Below, piece by piece: positions 47,813 to 58,950 of a DNA stretch of 64,000 nucleotides (position 1 is its first letter; every line of letters begins with the position of its first letter). The notes beneath the pieces are model-generated. The model saw only the letters and a list, made by a program, of their open reading frames with translations. It was not told where the DNA came from and searched no databases. The DNA is taken from positions 186,001-250,000 of the forward strand of contig JAPFFF010000025.1 of the NCBI GenBank assembly GCA_039105265.1, written 5' to 3'. The stretch is from Tritrichomonas musculus. Taxonomy: Eukaryota; Parabasalia; Tritrichomonadida; Tritrichomonadidae. Position numbers and translations under genes: made by a program.

Positions 47813-50659
47813 ATGAGTAATTCACAATATGATATAAACACAAAAACATTAACAATTGATGATAATTCTACTGATATCCCTCCTGATGTTCGTTCAGTAA
47901 TAATTTCTTCGAATTTCCCTCAAGGTAGTTTTCCGTTGAGCAATTTCCCTAACATTACCTCTCTCCATATTTCAAAAAGTATCACTGATATTAGTTTATG
48001 TTGGTGTAAAGATGTAAAATCATTAGTTAATATAACAGTATCTCCCGATAATACATATTTTAAATATATTGATAATAAAATTTTAGTTGGAAAAGTTCGT
48101 TACGATGTTCCCCCAACAGATGGAATACTTTTTGCCCGCCGCGATATTGAAGAAGTAACCATCCCTTCTTATATACAATGTATTTTTGAAGATGCATTTC
48201 AATGGTGCCAAAAACTCAAAAAAGTTAATTTTTATCCAGATTCGCAACTTAAAACCATACATAAATGGGCATTTGAATATTCAGGTCTTGAAAGCATTTC
48301 TATTCCTCCCAAAGTTTCTCTTATTAATTATTATGCGTTTAGAGAATGTCGAAATTTAAAAACGGTTGATTTTTCTCAAAATTCAGAACTTCGTGAAATA
48401 TTTGATTCATTTATGTTTACGGGCATAGAAAAAATTACTATTCCATCGTCAGTCACCTCTTTTGGTGGTGATTTTAAAGGTTGTAATCAACTTAAAACAA
48501 TCAATTTCGAGCCAAATTCGCAAATTGAAAGACTTTCTTTATCTTGTGAAGAATCACCTTTAGATACAGTCTGTATCCCATCTAATGTTAAATATTGTGA
48601 TTTTGGTCGTATAAAAAATCTCAAAAATATCATTATACCACCGGATTCTAAACTTAGAGAGATTAAGTCTTTTAGGAACACAGCTATTAAAAGTATAACA
48701 ATTCCTCAACATATTGAAGAATTAGGAAGCTGTTGTTTTTGTGAATGTAGAAATCTTAAAACCGTCATTTTTCAATTAAATTGCAAACTTAGTTACTTTC
48801 CTGGGTTTTTGTTTTCATATTCAAGTATTGAAGAGCTAACAATTCCATCCAGTGTTGTAGAAATTGGCACAGAATGCTTTCGTAACTGCAGTATTAAAAG
48901 GATTAATTTTCCTTCTGACTCAAAACTTCGTATAATCAGATACCATGTGTTTCAAGGTTCACTTATTGAAAGCATTACAATTCCACCTCAAGTTGAAGAG
49001 ATTTTGGAAGGTTGTTTTGTTGACTGTAAAAATCTCAAAAGCATTGATTTTTCCAAGAATTCAAGACTCCAAGAATTTAGCACCGATTTATTTTTTGGTT
49101 CTGGTCTTGAATCAATCACAATCCCATCCAATATAAACAAGATTGGCCAGGATTCATTTGCAAGTTGCTCAAAGCTAGAAAATGTTTATTTTGTACCGAA
49201 TTCAAAACTTAGAACTATTGAATCAGGAGCCTTTAGACAAACAGCAATTAAATCTATTTGTATTCCATCAAGTGTCATAGATATTAAAGAATTTGCATTT
49301 GAAAATTGCCCAAATTTAATAACTTTTAAAATTGAGAACAACCCTTGTATCAATTTCATTCATGAGTCCACATTCAGCGATGCTCGTTCTCTTTGCTTCA
49401 TAGAATCCATTGTTTCATCACTTGCACCAATTTTGAGTCTTCTTCCTGCCATTACAAAAAAGCACACAAGCTCGCCGATTTCTCTTGAAATTACAAATGA
49501 AAACGTTAATCTAGATATAATTGCTCCTGTTCTATGCAACGTTTCACAAATCACTGTTCCAAATGCAAAAGCGGTTCATTTAGATTTAGATTGTGAATTT
49601 GGAAAGTTATTCATTCCCAGCAAATCGAATGTTAAATTATCAGGAAAAGAAATAAATAATTTAAAGAAGCATTCAATCATTTCATTAGATGAAATAATGA
49701 ATTTAAATTATTTGAACGATAATGAATTCAAAGAACTTTTTGAAAGCCCTCAAAATAAAGGAAAAATTGGTGAAGGTGCAACATCGACCATTTATAAAAT
49801 TGCAAGCACAATTTACAAGAACAAGTTTTATGCACTTAAAATCTTTAAAAATATAAATGAAGCAAGTAATGGTAACGATGATGATGATGATGATGATTGG
49901 AGCGATGATAATGAAGAAGAAGAAAAAGAACAAAAAAATACATTTGACTTTGAAAAAGTGAAGCGTTTTTACATTGAATATAATATCTTATTAAATTTAA
50001 AGCATCGTAACATCATAAAGGCATATGGCTTTTTCTTAGGAAATAAGAAGTATCCACCTGCAATTCTTCTTGATTATTACAGTCATAATTTGGCCAAATC
50101 ATTCAAAAAGTTGAAAGAAATTGAATATGTAACAATTATTTATGAAATTGCAAGTGCAATGAAAAATGTACACGAATCTAACATCATTCATCGCGACTTG
50201 AAACCGGAAAATATACTTCTTGACCAGAAAAAACATGTCATTATTTGCGATTTCGGCATCTCAACATTCATCAACATTGATACCCAAAAAAGAACACAAT
50301 CCAGAACTCATGGAATTGGCACTTTATTTTTTATGGCACCTGAATTGTATGAAAATGATAAACCTTACAATGAAAAAGTTGATGTGTACGCATTTGGTAT
50401 CATAATGTATTACATACTTTCTAAAGGCAAATATCCTGATTTGAGCATTGCTGATGTAGTCAATAAAAAGCAGATAAATGTGCCTAATTCAATTAATGAA
50501 GTTTCTTCGCAATTGATAAAGGATTGTACAGCCTTTGAATATAATGATCGTCCAAGCTTTGAACAAATTGTTGAGACAATTCAAAGAAATGATTTTAAAT
50601 TAATTGATGGAATAGATGATAAAATTAATGAAATTAAGGCATATTTATTCAGCGAGTAA
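47813..50659 (+). CDS. BspA-like LRR protein fused to a protein kinase
   Basis: The 948-residue protein has about 520 residues of LRR_5/BspA-type repeats (for example SSVVEIGTECFRNCSIKRIN, AIKSICIPSSVIDIKEFAFE), then about 110 residues of connecting sequence. A Ser/Thr (TKL-like) kinase domain occupies about 650-935: GKIGEGATSTIYK from 651, ALKIFK as the Lys motif, HRDLKPEN with Asp795, DFG at 813-815, GTLFFMAPELYE, and DVYAFGIIMYYI. An acidic insert of poly-Asp and Glu (about 687-710) splits beta-3 from helix C. No signal peptide or membrane segment is seen, so the LRR part is predicted cytosolic, unlike surface BspA proteins. Start at the only nearby ATG; the stop TAA is followed by AG in TAAAG, resembling the UAAA polyadenylation signal. 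Confidence 0.92.
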   Translation: MSNSQYDINTKTLTIDDNSTDIPPDVRSVIISSNFPQGSFPLSNFPNITSLHISKSITDISLCWCKDVKSLVNITVSPDNTYFKYIDNKILVGKVRYDVPPTDGILFARRDIEEVTIPSYIQCIFEDAFQWCQKLKKVNFYPDSQLKTIHKWAFEYSGLESISIPPKVSLINYYAFRECRNLKTVDFSQNSELREIFDSFMFTGIEKITIPSSVTSFGGDFKGCNQLKTINFEPNSQIERLSLSCEESPLDTVCIPSNVKYCDFGRIKNLKNIIIPPDSKLREIKSFRNTAIKSITIPQHIEELGSCCFCECRNLKTVIFQLNCKLSYFPGFLFSYSSIEELTIPSSVVEIGTECFRNCSIKRINFPSDSKLRIIRYHVFQGSLIESITIPPQVEEILEGCFVDCKNLKSIDFSKNSRLQEFSTDLFFGSGLESITIPSNINKIGQDSFASCSKLENVYFVPNSKLRTIESGAFRQTAIKSICIPSSVIDIKEFAFENCPNLITFKIENNPCINFIHESTFSDARSLCFIESIVSSLAPILSLLPAITKKHTSSPISLEITNENVNLDIIAPVLCNVSQITVPNAKAVHLDLDCEFGKLFIPSKSNVKLSGKEINNLKKHSIISLDEIMNLNYLNDNEFKELFESPQNKGKIGEGATSTIYKIASTIYKNKFYALKIFKNINEASNGNDDDDDDDWSDDNEEEEKEQKNTFDFEKVKRFYIEYNILLNLKHRNIIKAYGFFLGNKKYPPAILLDYYSHNLAKSFKKLKEIEYVTIIYEIASAMKNVHESNIIHRDLKPENILLDQKKHVIICDFGISTFINIDTQKRTQSRTHGIGTLFFMAPELYENDKPYNEKVDVYAFGIIMYYILSKGKYPDLSIADVVNKKQINVPNSINEVSSQLIKDCTAFEYNDRPSFEQIVETIQRNDFKLIDGIDDKINEIKAYLFSE

Positions 50660-51679
50660 AGAATAATAAAGAAATTAATCAAAACAATTTTTTTTTTTAT
50701 TACTTCTTTTGTGATTAAAGTTTGTCCAATAATTGGAAAGTGGTATGAAATTTTTTTTTTCACCATATGAAATGTCAATTTCATAAAAAGTGACTGACAA
50801 AGAAAAACAATAATATTAGTAGTCAATTCAGCATTTAGAATAAGATTAGAAAACACTGGTGTCAAATTCTATTCACCACACTTCCCAATGGGTTGAATAA
50901 GATTTTTTTTTTTTATTTGTAGTCAAATATTTTTCAGATTTTTTTGTATTCAATATTAATAGATACAATAGAACGTAGGAAACTACGGCGGTTAAATACG
51001 TTAACACAAAAACACTCTTTTTAGGTGAATATATAAAGATTTGAAAAACAATTTCACTTGTATATTAATAAGTATCTTTATTAGTAAATAATTAATTAAA
51101 AGAATTTAAATTAATTACATCACGTATCATTTTAAAGACGAAAATATTAAATGAAAAGTTGACATGAAAATTCAATGCCTATCGTCAAAAAAGCATTGAA
51201 AAATAAAATAAAAAAATGAACAAAATGAAGGATTAACTTATTTTACTATTTGAATATTCTCAATTATCATTTTATTGCGAATACATTTATATAATAATGT
51301 TTCCTTTTAATGCTTAACAATTCTCAATATTCTTATTTTAATAGTCATTGGGCCAAAATTGTATAAACAAAAAAACGTATAATTTGAGAGAAGCATTGAA
51401 AATTGACCATATCCAAAATTGTTAATATATTATGTTTATTTCGGTAAGTATTTAAAAAAAATATATTTTAACAAAGTTAAGAGCTTGTAAGTTAAATCAT
51501 ACTGCTGTTTGCTTTTTCAAATTTTGAATTTTTCTAGAGTTATGGCAAAATCTGGATTGCGTTCATTCGTGTTGATTCTTTGCTGTGTAAACTTCTTTAA
51601 TAATACTACAGCTCGATAATTTATCGAATTTCATTTGTTTTGATGAAAAATATTTTCATAATTTTCCCATTACAATTAT
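50660..51679. other. AT-rich intergenic DNA
   Basis: No gene is seen. A short AAACTACGGCGGTTAAATACG word near 50980 resembles the GC-rich words at 57290-57330 and 26050-26190. Confidence 0.4.
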
Positions 51680-51680
51680 T

Positions 51681-52051
51681 AAACTCGGTCCAAAAATGTT
51701 CGACAATTGAATTTTGAGAGAGTATTCAAATTATCATTTTTTTTTCTCATGCGCCTTTATGGTGATTCGAAGGTTTTTTCCAAAGCTCTTTTTTCTGAGA
51801 GTAGCGCATGTCCCAAAGAAAGTTGTAATTCCTCTTAAGGGCGTTGCTATTTCTTTCAAAAACCAGGGCTCCATGTATAAAAATAGCTTGCTGAAAGGAT
51901 AATTATAAAAATAAACTTCTGAAAAATTGAATACATTACTTTGAGAGAAAAAAGAAATTTTCGACACTTTATCGTTTTTCTAGTCAATTTTCAGTGGAAA
52001 ATGCGGTTTATGTGTACGTTAAGTCGAACATTTTTGGACAGAGTTTATAAA
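51681..52051. mobile_element. 0.37-kb inverted-repeat element with TA-flanked ends (MITE-like)
   Basis: Left end AACTCGGTCCAAAAATGTTC and right end GAACATTTTTGGACAGAGTT are inverted with one or two differences, continuing as GAC / GTC. Both ends abut TA. Short open frames inside (on both strands near 51714-51967) have no recognisable protein. Probably a non-autonomous Tc1/mariner-type remnant. Confidence 0.75.
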
Positions 52052-52334
52052 CCATTGAATTTTTCGTTTTTGGGCTAATTTTGGGATTAAAAATGTTTGA
52101 TAATATCTTAAAACGTACCGTTAGAAATATTAATATTTTATTAAATATATCATTAATAATAAATAAATATTCCATAGATGCAAGTGGTCGGAGGTCAAAT
52201 TTTATAATAAAATTCTTTTTTTATTCGACCTTATAAAGCAGAATTACCGCACCTAGACATAACCAGCGCTCTCCAAAATCAAAGTAAGAAGTTTCAAATG
52301 CAATTTCCGCTTTGAACAACTAGCAATCGTATGA

Positions 52335-52612
52335 TGTTCATATATATATTGTGACAAGCTTCTTCAAATAATTGATTCAATCGAAAATTATGATCTTATT
52401 GTTAATGATATGTCATTAGAATTTAGAACGAAAAGAAACTTTGAACCTCATGAGACATTACTATTAAAGCAATTAACAGAAGATCAAGTTTCATTTAAGC
52501 AAATGACTTCAATATTAAAAGATCGAACTGAAAATTCACTTCGAACAAAATATAGCTAGCAAGTACAAAAAGAAAAAATAATTTTAGACTACCTGACAAA
52601 GTAAGGCCGTTT
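52335..52612 (+). pseudogene. fragment of a Myb/SANT-like DNA-binding protein gene
   Basis: Plus-strand frame reads KLLQIIDSIENYDLIVNDMS, then FEPHETLLLKQLTEDQVSFK and QMTSILKDRTENSLRTKYS before a stop. The pattern E(D/E)xxLLxxL...IxxxLKxRTxxSLRxKY resembles the third helix region of Myb/SANT repeats, which are very numerous in trichomonads. No start codon or second repeat is intact. Confidence 0.5.
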
Positions 52613-52619
52613 AGAAATA

Positions 52620-54690
52620 AAAAATTAAAAAGGTAATATTAAGAAATTGAAAAAAATTTAGGAATTCTTTTTTTAATATCTATTATATAATTAAAGTATT
52701 GAAAAATATTAAAAAAGGCTAATTGGCTTATAATATTTTATATTTGTGGTTAAAATATATGGTTTGCTCAGATATATTCCGTTGATTATGAGAAAAAAAA
52801 TTTCAATATAAAAATAAAAGTGTTTTAAAAATTTTATATTTCTCACAAAATTATAGACCCGATTTTCTCTTCATTATTTCATTCCTTTTTATAAATTACT
52901 TTATTTTTCATATTTTATCTTTTATGAGTTTATTTGAAGATTGAATTTTTGTATTATTATTTTTGGTCAATTCAAATTTTCAATTAAATTTTTCAATTTA
53001 TTCATTTTTTAAAATATTTTTATAATGATACGAAAAGGAGATATTGATTTCATAATTATATAAAAAAATAATTTATACTAATATTATTGTAATTTTGGAT
53101 GATTGATAAATTGATTGAATCATAAAAGAAAATATATTTTTTTTAGATAAAAAACTAATTTCCCAGATGCCAGCTATAAATCCTTATTTTATAATCTTTC
53201 GTTAAACTTTCCTGATTCACATGCGATTTCTGAATCAAGTTTTCCTATCAATATTATCTAAAGATCAAAATTGATTATCTTATTTAAATAATTATTTCGA
53301 TCTTTTAATCACAATCGTTCAAGATGCAAGTCTTCTCAGTTTTTCTGATATATCTATTCAAATATTCATTCAATTGTTATTCCAATTGGAATACCTGTTG
53401 GCGAAAAAAAATTTACTTTATTTATAAATTTGATAAAGACACTTTTTGAGCGTAGCTCAAAAAGCGGCTATCTTGTTTTATTATAAAAAAATTATCTCTA
53501 AGTAATACGGCTTCATTTTTGGACCAAGATGAGTAAAAAGTTGGTCCATTTTTTTGAGAGAAAAACGATCAAAATTTTCAATATTCTTTTCATTGAATAA
53601 AATGTAAATATTTGAATTGCCCTCAAATTTTGGTACAACCGTTGAGAAGCAGTTTAACGTGATTGCAAAATTTTTGCTGTCAAGAAATTGTTTTATTAAA
53701 AAATAAATGAATCTAAATCAAAATAATAATACAGTTAAACGATTCATAATGATAATAAAGCAACTTATAAAATAATTTAGCTGTCATGAAGTTGTATCTA
53801 AATGTAAAATAAAAAATAAAGTCAATATTGATAGAAAATATATTATTAATTATGAAAACTTTTTATAAATATTTTAAATATTTATTTGTTTATTTAAATA
53901 TAAGACACAATTACAAAATATTATTAGATATTTAGATAAAAAAATTGAATGGATCAAAAACACGTTGATTTAAATCAATTCAAATCTATAACAAAAAAAT
54001 TGAATGTATTGCACAAAAAGTTATAAGGATAGTTAATTTATAAATAAGTATAACTTTATATTTTTATTAGGTAGAATAATATTTTATATTATTAATATAT
54101 TAATATATTATTATAAATTAAAGATGAATAATAAAATGGCATTAACTGTTAGGTAATGAGGAAATTATTTTTAGATTTCCATTTTAATTTCATATTTTTT
54201 TTATTTTTAATTTTGATATTTCATATTGGACGTATATATATTTATAAAAACTTATTTTCAAATTGTAAAAGAAAGTGCAATGCGTAATTCAAAAATTTTT
54301 ACAATAATTAATATATATAAAAATTGAGAATTTGCAAAATTCGTATAGTATTTCCTATTGTTTAAATTGTCATTTTTGTGAAGTTTACAAAATGAATAAA
54401 AAAATTGAGATTAAAAAGCTCTGTGTTATATTTAAAATCTGTACGAATTTTGAAATCCAGTTTATCTTAAAAATACTATTTCTTTAAAAAATCTGACTTA
54501 TATTTGGTTCAAAAATTAAAAATTTGAGTTAATAAATGGCCTGTAATTGAATTATTTGTTTCTTGCGCAAGGTTTTTAAACTTGAAAATTGTTTTTTAAA
54601 ATATCATATATAATTAATATTAAAACTGAAGTAATAATACCATATTAAAAAAATTTTTTTTTTTGTAAAATTTAGGTTTAAAATTTCATT
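52620..54690. other. AT-rich intergenic DNA with one hairpin repeat
   Basis: The hairpin at 53438-53470 (CACTTTTTGAGCGTAGCTCA...) belongs to the family at 38129 and 38951. Otherwise no gene, RNA or clear repeat is seen. Confidence 0.45.
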
Positions 54691-54698
54691 TCACTTTT
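54691..54698 (+). promoter_or_regulatory. initiator element (trichomonad Inr) for the tetraspanin-like gene
   Basis: TCACTTTT lies 15 bases before the start codon (A at 54693), next to an overlapping TCATTT. It fits the consensus and spacing of trichomonad initiators. Confidence 0.65.
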
Positions 54699-54707
54699 TT
54701 TTATTGA

Positions 54708-55529
54708 ATGATTATCCATAATTTCTTTAGTGGAAAAAATCAACTTTTTGCTTTTATTACCGCTGGTATTTTATTTGCAGGTCTATTTTCGTGCTTGGTA
54801 ATCTCAGGATATTGGTTTTCATATTACAATTCTTATGGAAAACATGCAGAATATACCGTTTTAGCAACCTACTACTGCACACTTCTTTGCATGGTATTCT
54901 CATTACTTGCTCTAGTTGTTTTGATTTTTATGGTTGTTTCTCATTTCTTTTTATCCTTCATTTCAGAAAATCGTCTTTTTTCAAACATTATCGTCATAGT
55001 TCTAACAGTATTTTCAATTTTTAGTATTATTACTGGTTTATTATGTGGTGTTCTTGGAGTTACAGATATTAATCCGAATGGTCTATATGATGATGTAGAA
55101 AATCCTACTTTTGATCCTAAATGCCATACTTTACTTATCGATGGATTTTCTGGTACCATGTATTATTATGCCAAAGAACACAATGATGCAAAAGGATATG
55201 GATCATGGATGTATAAAATTCTCAAAAAAATTTGTCCTGAAGTAACAAAATTTCTTGAATCATATTTACAAGAAAGTGAACTGAAACCAAAAGAATTTAT
55301 AATTTATATTTTGCAACTATCTATCGATGAAGATGACGTTAGTGGTTGGGCAAGAGAAGTAGATACTCTTCTTGCTGAATCAGGTGCCAAGTATTCAAAT
55401 GCATTATGCAAGAGTGTTGGTGTTCCATCATTTATTTTTTCAATATTTACAATTGTTGGACTCGTTTTCCTTGCAATTTTTGGTTGCTGCGCCAAAGGAG
55501 ATGATGCTTCAGAAAATGAAGGGGCCTAG
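54708..55529 (+). CDS. tetraspanin-like four-pass membrane protein
   Basis: The 273-residue protein has four hydrophobic segments at about 13-36, 52-80, 92-117 and 240-261. A large loop of about 120 residues lies between the third and fourth and carries Cys139, Cys176 and Cys234. A short C-terminal tail (CCAKGDDASENEGA) has two juxtamembrane cysteines that could be acylated. Topology and size match tetraspanins, though the classical CCG motif of the large loop is absent, as in many protist members. Probably plasma-membrane; trichomonad tetraspanins have been linked to contact and aggregation. Confidence 0.82.
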   Translation: MIIHNFFSGKNQLFAFITAGILFAGLFSCLVISGYWFSYYNSYGKHAEYTVLATYYCTLLCMVFSLLALVVLIFMVVSHFFLSFISENRLFSNIIVIVLTVFSIFSIITGLLCGVLGVTDINPNGLYDDVENPTFDPKCHTLLIDGFSGTMYYYAKEHNDAKGYGSWMYKILKKICPEVTKFLESYLQESELKPKEFIIYILQLSIDEDDVSGWAREVDTLLAESGAKYSNALCKSVGVPSFIFSIFTIVGLVFLAIFGCCAKGDDASENEGA

Positions 55530-57483
55530 ATAAAAGACCTTTTAAACTTTAATAATAATAGTAACAATCATAAATAAAATCATATTAATCAAGATTTTTT
55601 TGATATATTTATTTGTACACTTTTCTAGATTACTATAAATGCCACTTTTTCCATAAAAACTTTTTTCTTTAGATTGAATTAAAAAATTCAATAAGTTCTC
55701 ACAAATACATCACTATATAAAAAATGGATGTGTTTTTGATATTTAGGTTATATATTATTTATAAGCTCAATATAATCAGAAATACAACATTATGAATTTA
55801 TTAAGAATATGAATTTATTTTATAATTAATTATGTTGGAAGCATTTTAAATAGTTTTAAGGAGTTGGTTTTCCAATTCAATGCTACAATTCAATGAGTTC
55901 TCACAAAAATAAGGAAAAGATAGAGAAAAATTATTAAAATAGTAAGTTTATAATGATTTATTGTTAAAATTATAGCAAAAAGAGTCATAAAAAATCAAAA
56001 AAGATTAATTCAAATATGTTTTAAAAATGTTTTTATATGTTTAAATTGGTCTTTAAAGTCTATTTTAATTTTTTTTGATTTTGACAAAAGTCTGTTTGGA
56101 ATTTTTGTTTATAACTTTTAACAACACTTTAATAATATATCCATAAGATAAAACAATAGCCGAGAAATTTTCGAAAATTCAATTATTTACATCAATTTTT
56201 TTGTCATTTAAATAAATATTGAATATTTTATTCAATATTTCATTTATTAAAATTAGATACTACTATTTTGTTTGATTCAAATTTATTTGGGCATCTTTTC
56301 AAAGTTTTATGTAATATTAGCATGATACCTAATTTGCAGAAATAATTGATAAATCAAATTTATAAGTAATCATATCTGATAATATTAATGCAGAATTATA
56401 TTATGTTTTATATATATAGTGTAAATATGAACGAAAAACTTGTTCCTAAAAGTGAAGTTTTATTGCTTAAAATAGCTCAGAAGATAGTAAAAAAACATTT
56501 TTGAATTCAAAAAATTATTAACTTAAAATAAACATCATTATCCAGCTGAATTTTTCATAAAATACTGTGATTTCTATATATTATTATACCAAAATACACG
56601 TATTAGTATATTATATAAACAAAATTTGTATACTATGATAACTCTGCAGAAGAGGTCATCTTAAAAATATATAATAAAAAAGTATGATATTTACAAATCC
56701 GATCTATAATTTTTATTATTATTAGATTATTTCAGAATCATCTACGATAGAATTCTTATTGAATAAATAAAATAAACAAAATATGAATAAGAAATGGAAG
56801 GAAATATGAAATTATTAAAAATATGGATTTAAATGATTTTCACCAAAATTTCAAATAATAAAGCATTTAAACATATAAAATGAAACATATATAATCAAAT
56901 ATTTAGAATACTTAATATTGGGTCTTAAATACAAAATATTATTATATTTGTTGAATGTTTATTTTATTTAAAAATTGGTGCTTATCCAAATGTATAAAGG
57001 ATATTCCCCAAAATAAATAGCATATTCATGAATAGCTTAAAATTGTTTACTAGTTAAATAATATATCATTTCCTAAAAGGTATGATTTTAATATAAAATT
57101 TTCAAATTTTCAGCATATTTGATATTTTATAAAAAAGTGTCAATATCAGATAATTCAGTTCTCACACAATTTATTTAATGTAGATTAATAGTATTAGTAT
57201 ATAAATGTTATATTATAAATCTTGAATCTTATTTAGTTTTTGAAAAATTAACGATTTTATTTTTTTTGTCCTATCAAAATAACCCTTCGGCGGTTTTGTA
57301 AACTACGGCGACATCACCTATTTTTAAATAGTTTATGCTGAATTTTGGAATTACGGCTCATGGAGTTGAAATCAAGGCATATAAAAAACTGTAACTTTTT
57401 CAAGTAATAAATGGTCATGTTGAAATATTTTGAATCGTTGTTTTGAATACTTTATATTATATATAAAATAACACATTTTAATA
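55530..57483. other. AT-rich intergenic DNA with GC-rich words at 57281-57360
   Basis: No gene is seen. Near 57289 AACCCTTCGGCGGTTTTGTA and nearby CTACGGCG and TTACGGCTC words resemble, inverted, the small insert at 26035-26207. This suggests a decayed member of that repeat family. Confidence 0.45.
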
Positions 57484-58950
57484 TAGTTGGTGGACATAAT
57501 TATGTTTTTGGGACATAATCATGTTTGCTCAACTTTTTGAATGGTACACAAAAATAAAACACATTTTTCTCAATACTTTTTAAAGATTATTTGATAATAT
57601 TATATACTTCATTAATGTATTTTATGTACATCATTATTTAATTAAATGAGCTATTATATTTGTGATTTATATGAAATTTTGCCATTAATGTAAAAAAAAG
57701 TCAAAATGCTTATTTTATTCTCAATAATTGAAACTTGGGATTTAATAATAATATCATTAATTCATAATCAGTAATGATATAATTTTGTCAGATAATTGAT
57801 ATCTAAAAACTTTCATATAAGAAAATTTTGATGCACAAAATAAAGTTAAAAATCATATCACTTTTTTGTTTTTTTTTTTCAATAAAAAATAAAAACTTTT
57901 AAATTTTTATTTAAATATTTGATATAATGCATATAGTATAACGATATTAAAAGAATAAAATTGGCGGTTCTACTCAAGATCTATTACCTTAATGAAAAAG
58001 AGTAACTTCTGAAATAACTTAAAAAGACTCTCAATTTTAGACATTGAGAAATTATTTTCATTATTTTAATAGTTCTTCTACACTTACCTAATATTTATTG
58101 AGTAATTGCTATTTTTAATGCTATTATAATAGAAAAAATAAAAAAGTGAAATTTGAATATTTCTTAGAAAAACCTGAAATCTTGATGGGCAACAATGATT
58201 TTTAGAGGATTAATAATATATTTCATTGTATGTGTTATCAAATAATGTAATTCTGAAATCATATCAATTATGCATGAGTGATTTATGAATGATTTTGAAT
58301 TAAAAAAAAAAAAATGAAATTTTTCCAAGATTGATTCTTTTTCAACCATATTATTATATTTAATATATTATATGCATCATATAGATGATTAATACTGCAT
58401 CTAATTTGAAATAAAATAAACTCATTTTTCAAAATTAGTAATTTTGTATGAATGATTTTTGTCATATTTTGAAAACACTTTTTCTTTTTATATAATTATT
58501 ATTTCAATAAATTTTTTTCTAAAATATAATATATACATTATATTCTAAAATAATAACTATGTTAGAGCAAATTAAAACAACCTTTTTTTATGGTAAAGGC
58601 ATGAAATGTGATATGAAAAGAGTTTTTTGAGTAGTGAAATGAAAATGAAACCATTTTTTCTAATTATCTATTTTATTTCAATAAATAATAATGATACATT
58701 TTAATTATAGATGAAAAGTAAATTATAATTTTTTTCAAATAATAAAAAAATATTCAGAAATTAAAAATTCGATATCATATTTACGATCAAATTTAGTTTG
58801 ATAAAAGTGAATGAAAATCGGGGAATAAAATGTATCCAATATGATATTAATTGTTCTACAATTGTTTTTTTAAAAGTCCAATTTGAATATATAGAAATGA
58901 TGTGAAAACATAATTATGTCTCCAAAACAGAATTATGTCCACCAACTATA
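57484..58950. mobile_element. 1.47-kb non-autonomous element with GTTGGTGGACATAATTATG ends
   Basis: The left end (57484-57536) and right end (about 58905-58950) are inverted repeats, TATAGTTGGTGGACATAATT against AATTATGTCCACCAACTATA. Each carries two ATTATGTCC-type words. TA lies at both outer ends, consistent with a Tc1/mariner-type target. Same end family as 21919-21971 (53 bases, one mismatch) and the degenerate end at 18146. The interior has no convincing gene. Confidence 0.85.

Noticed and set aside
51714-51967. Small open frames on both strands (62 and 77 codons)
   Set aside because: They sit inside a 0.37-kb inverted-repeat element and have no recognisable domain; a transposase remnant could not be supported.
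57484-58950. Transposase gene within the 1.47-kb element
   Set aside because: No DDE-like motif or frame longer than about 60 codons is present; treated as non-autonomous.
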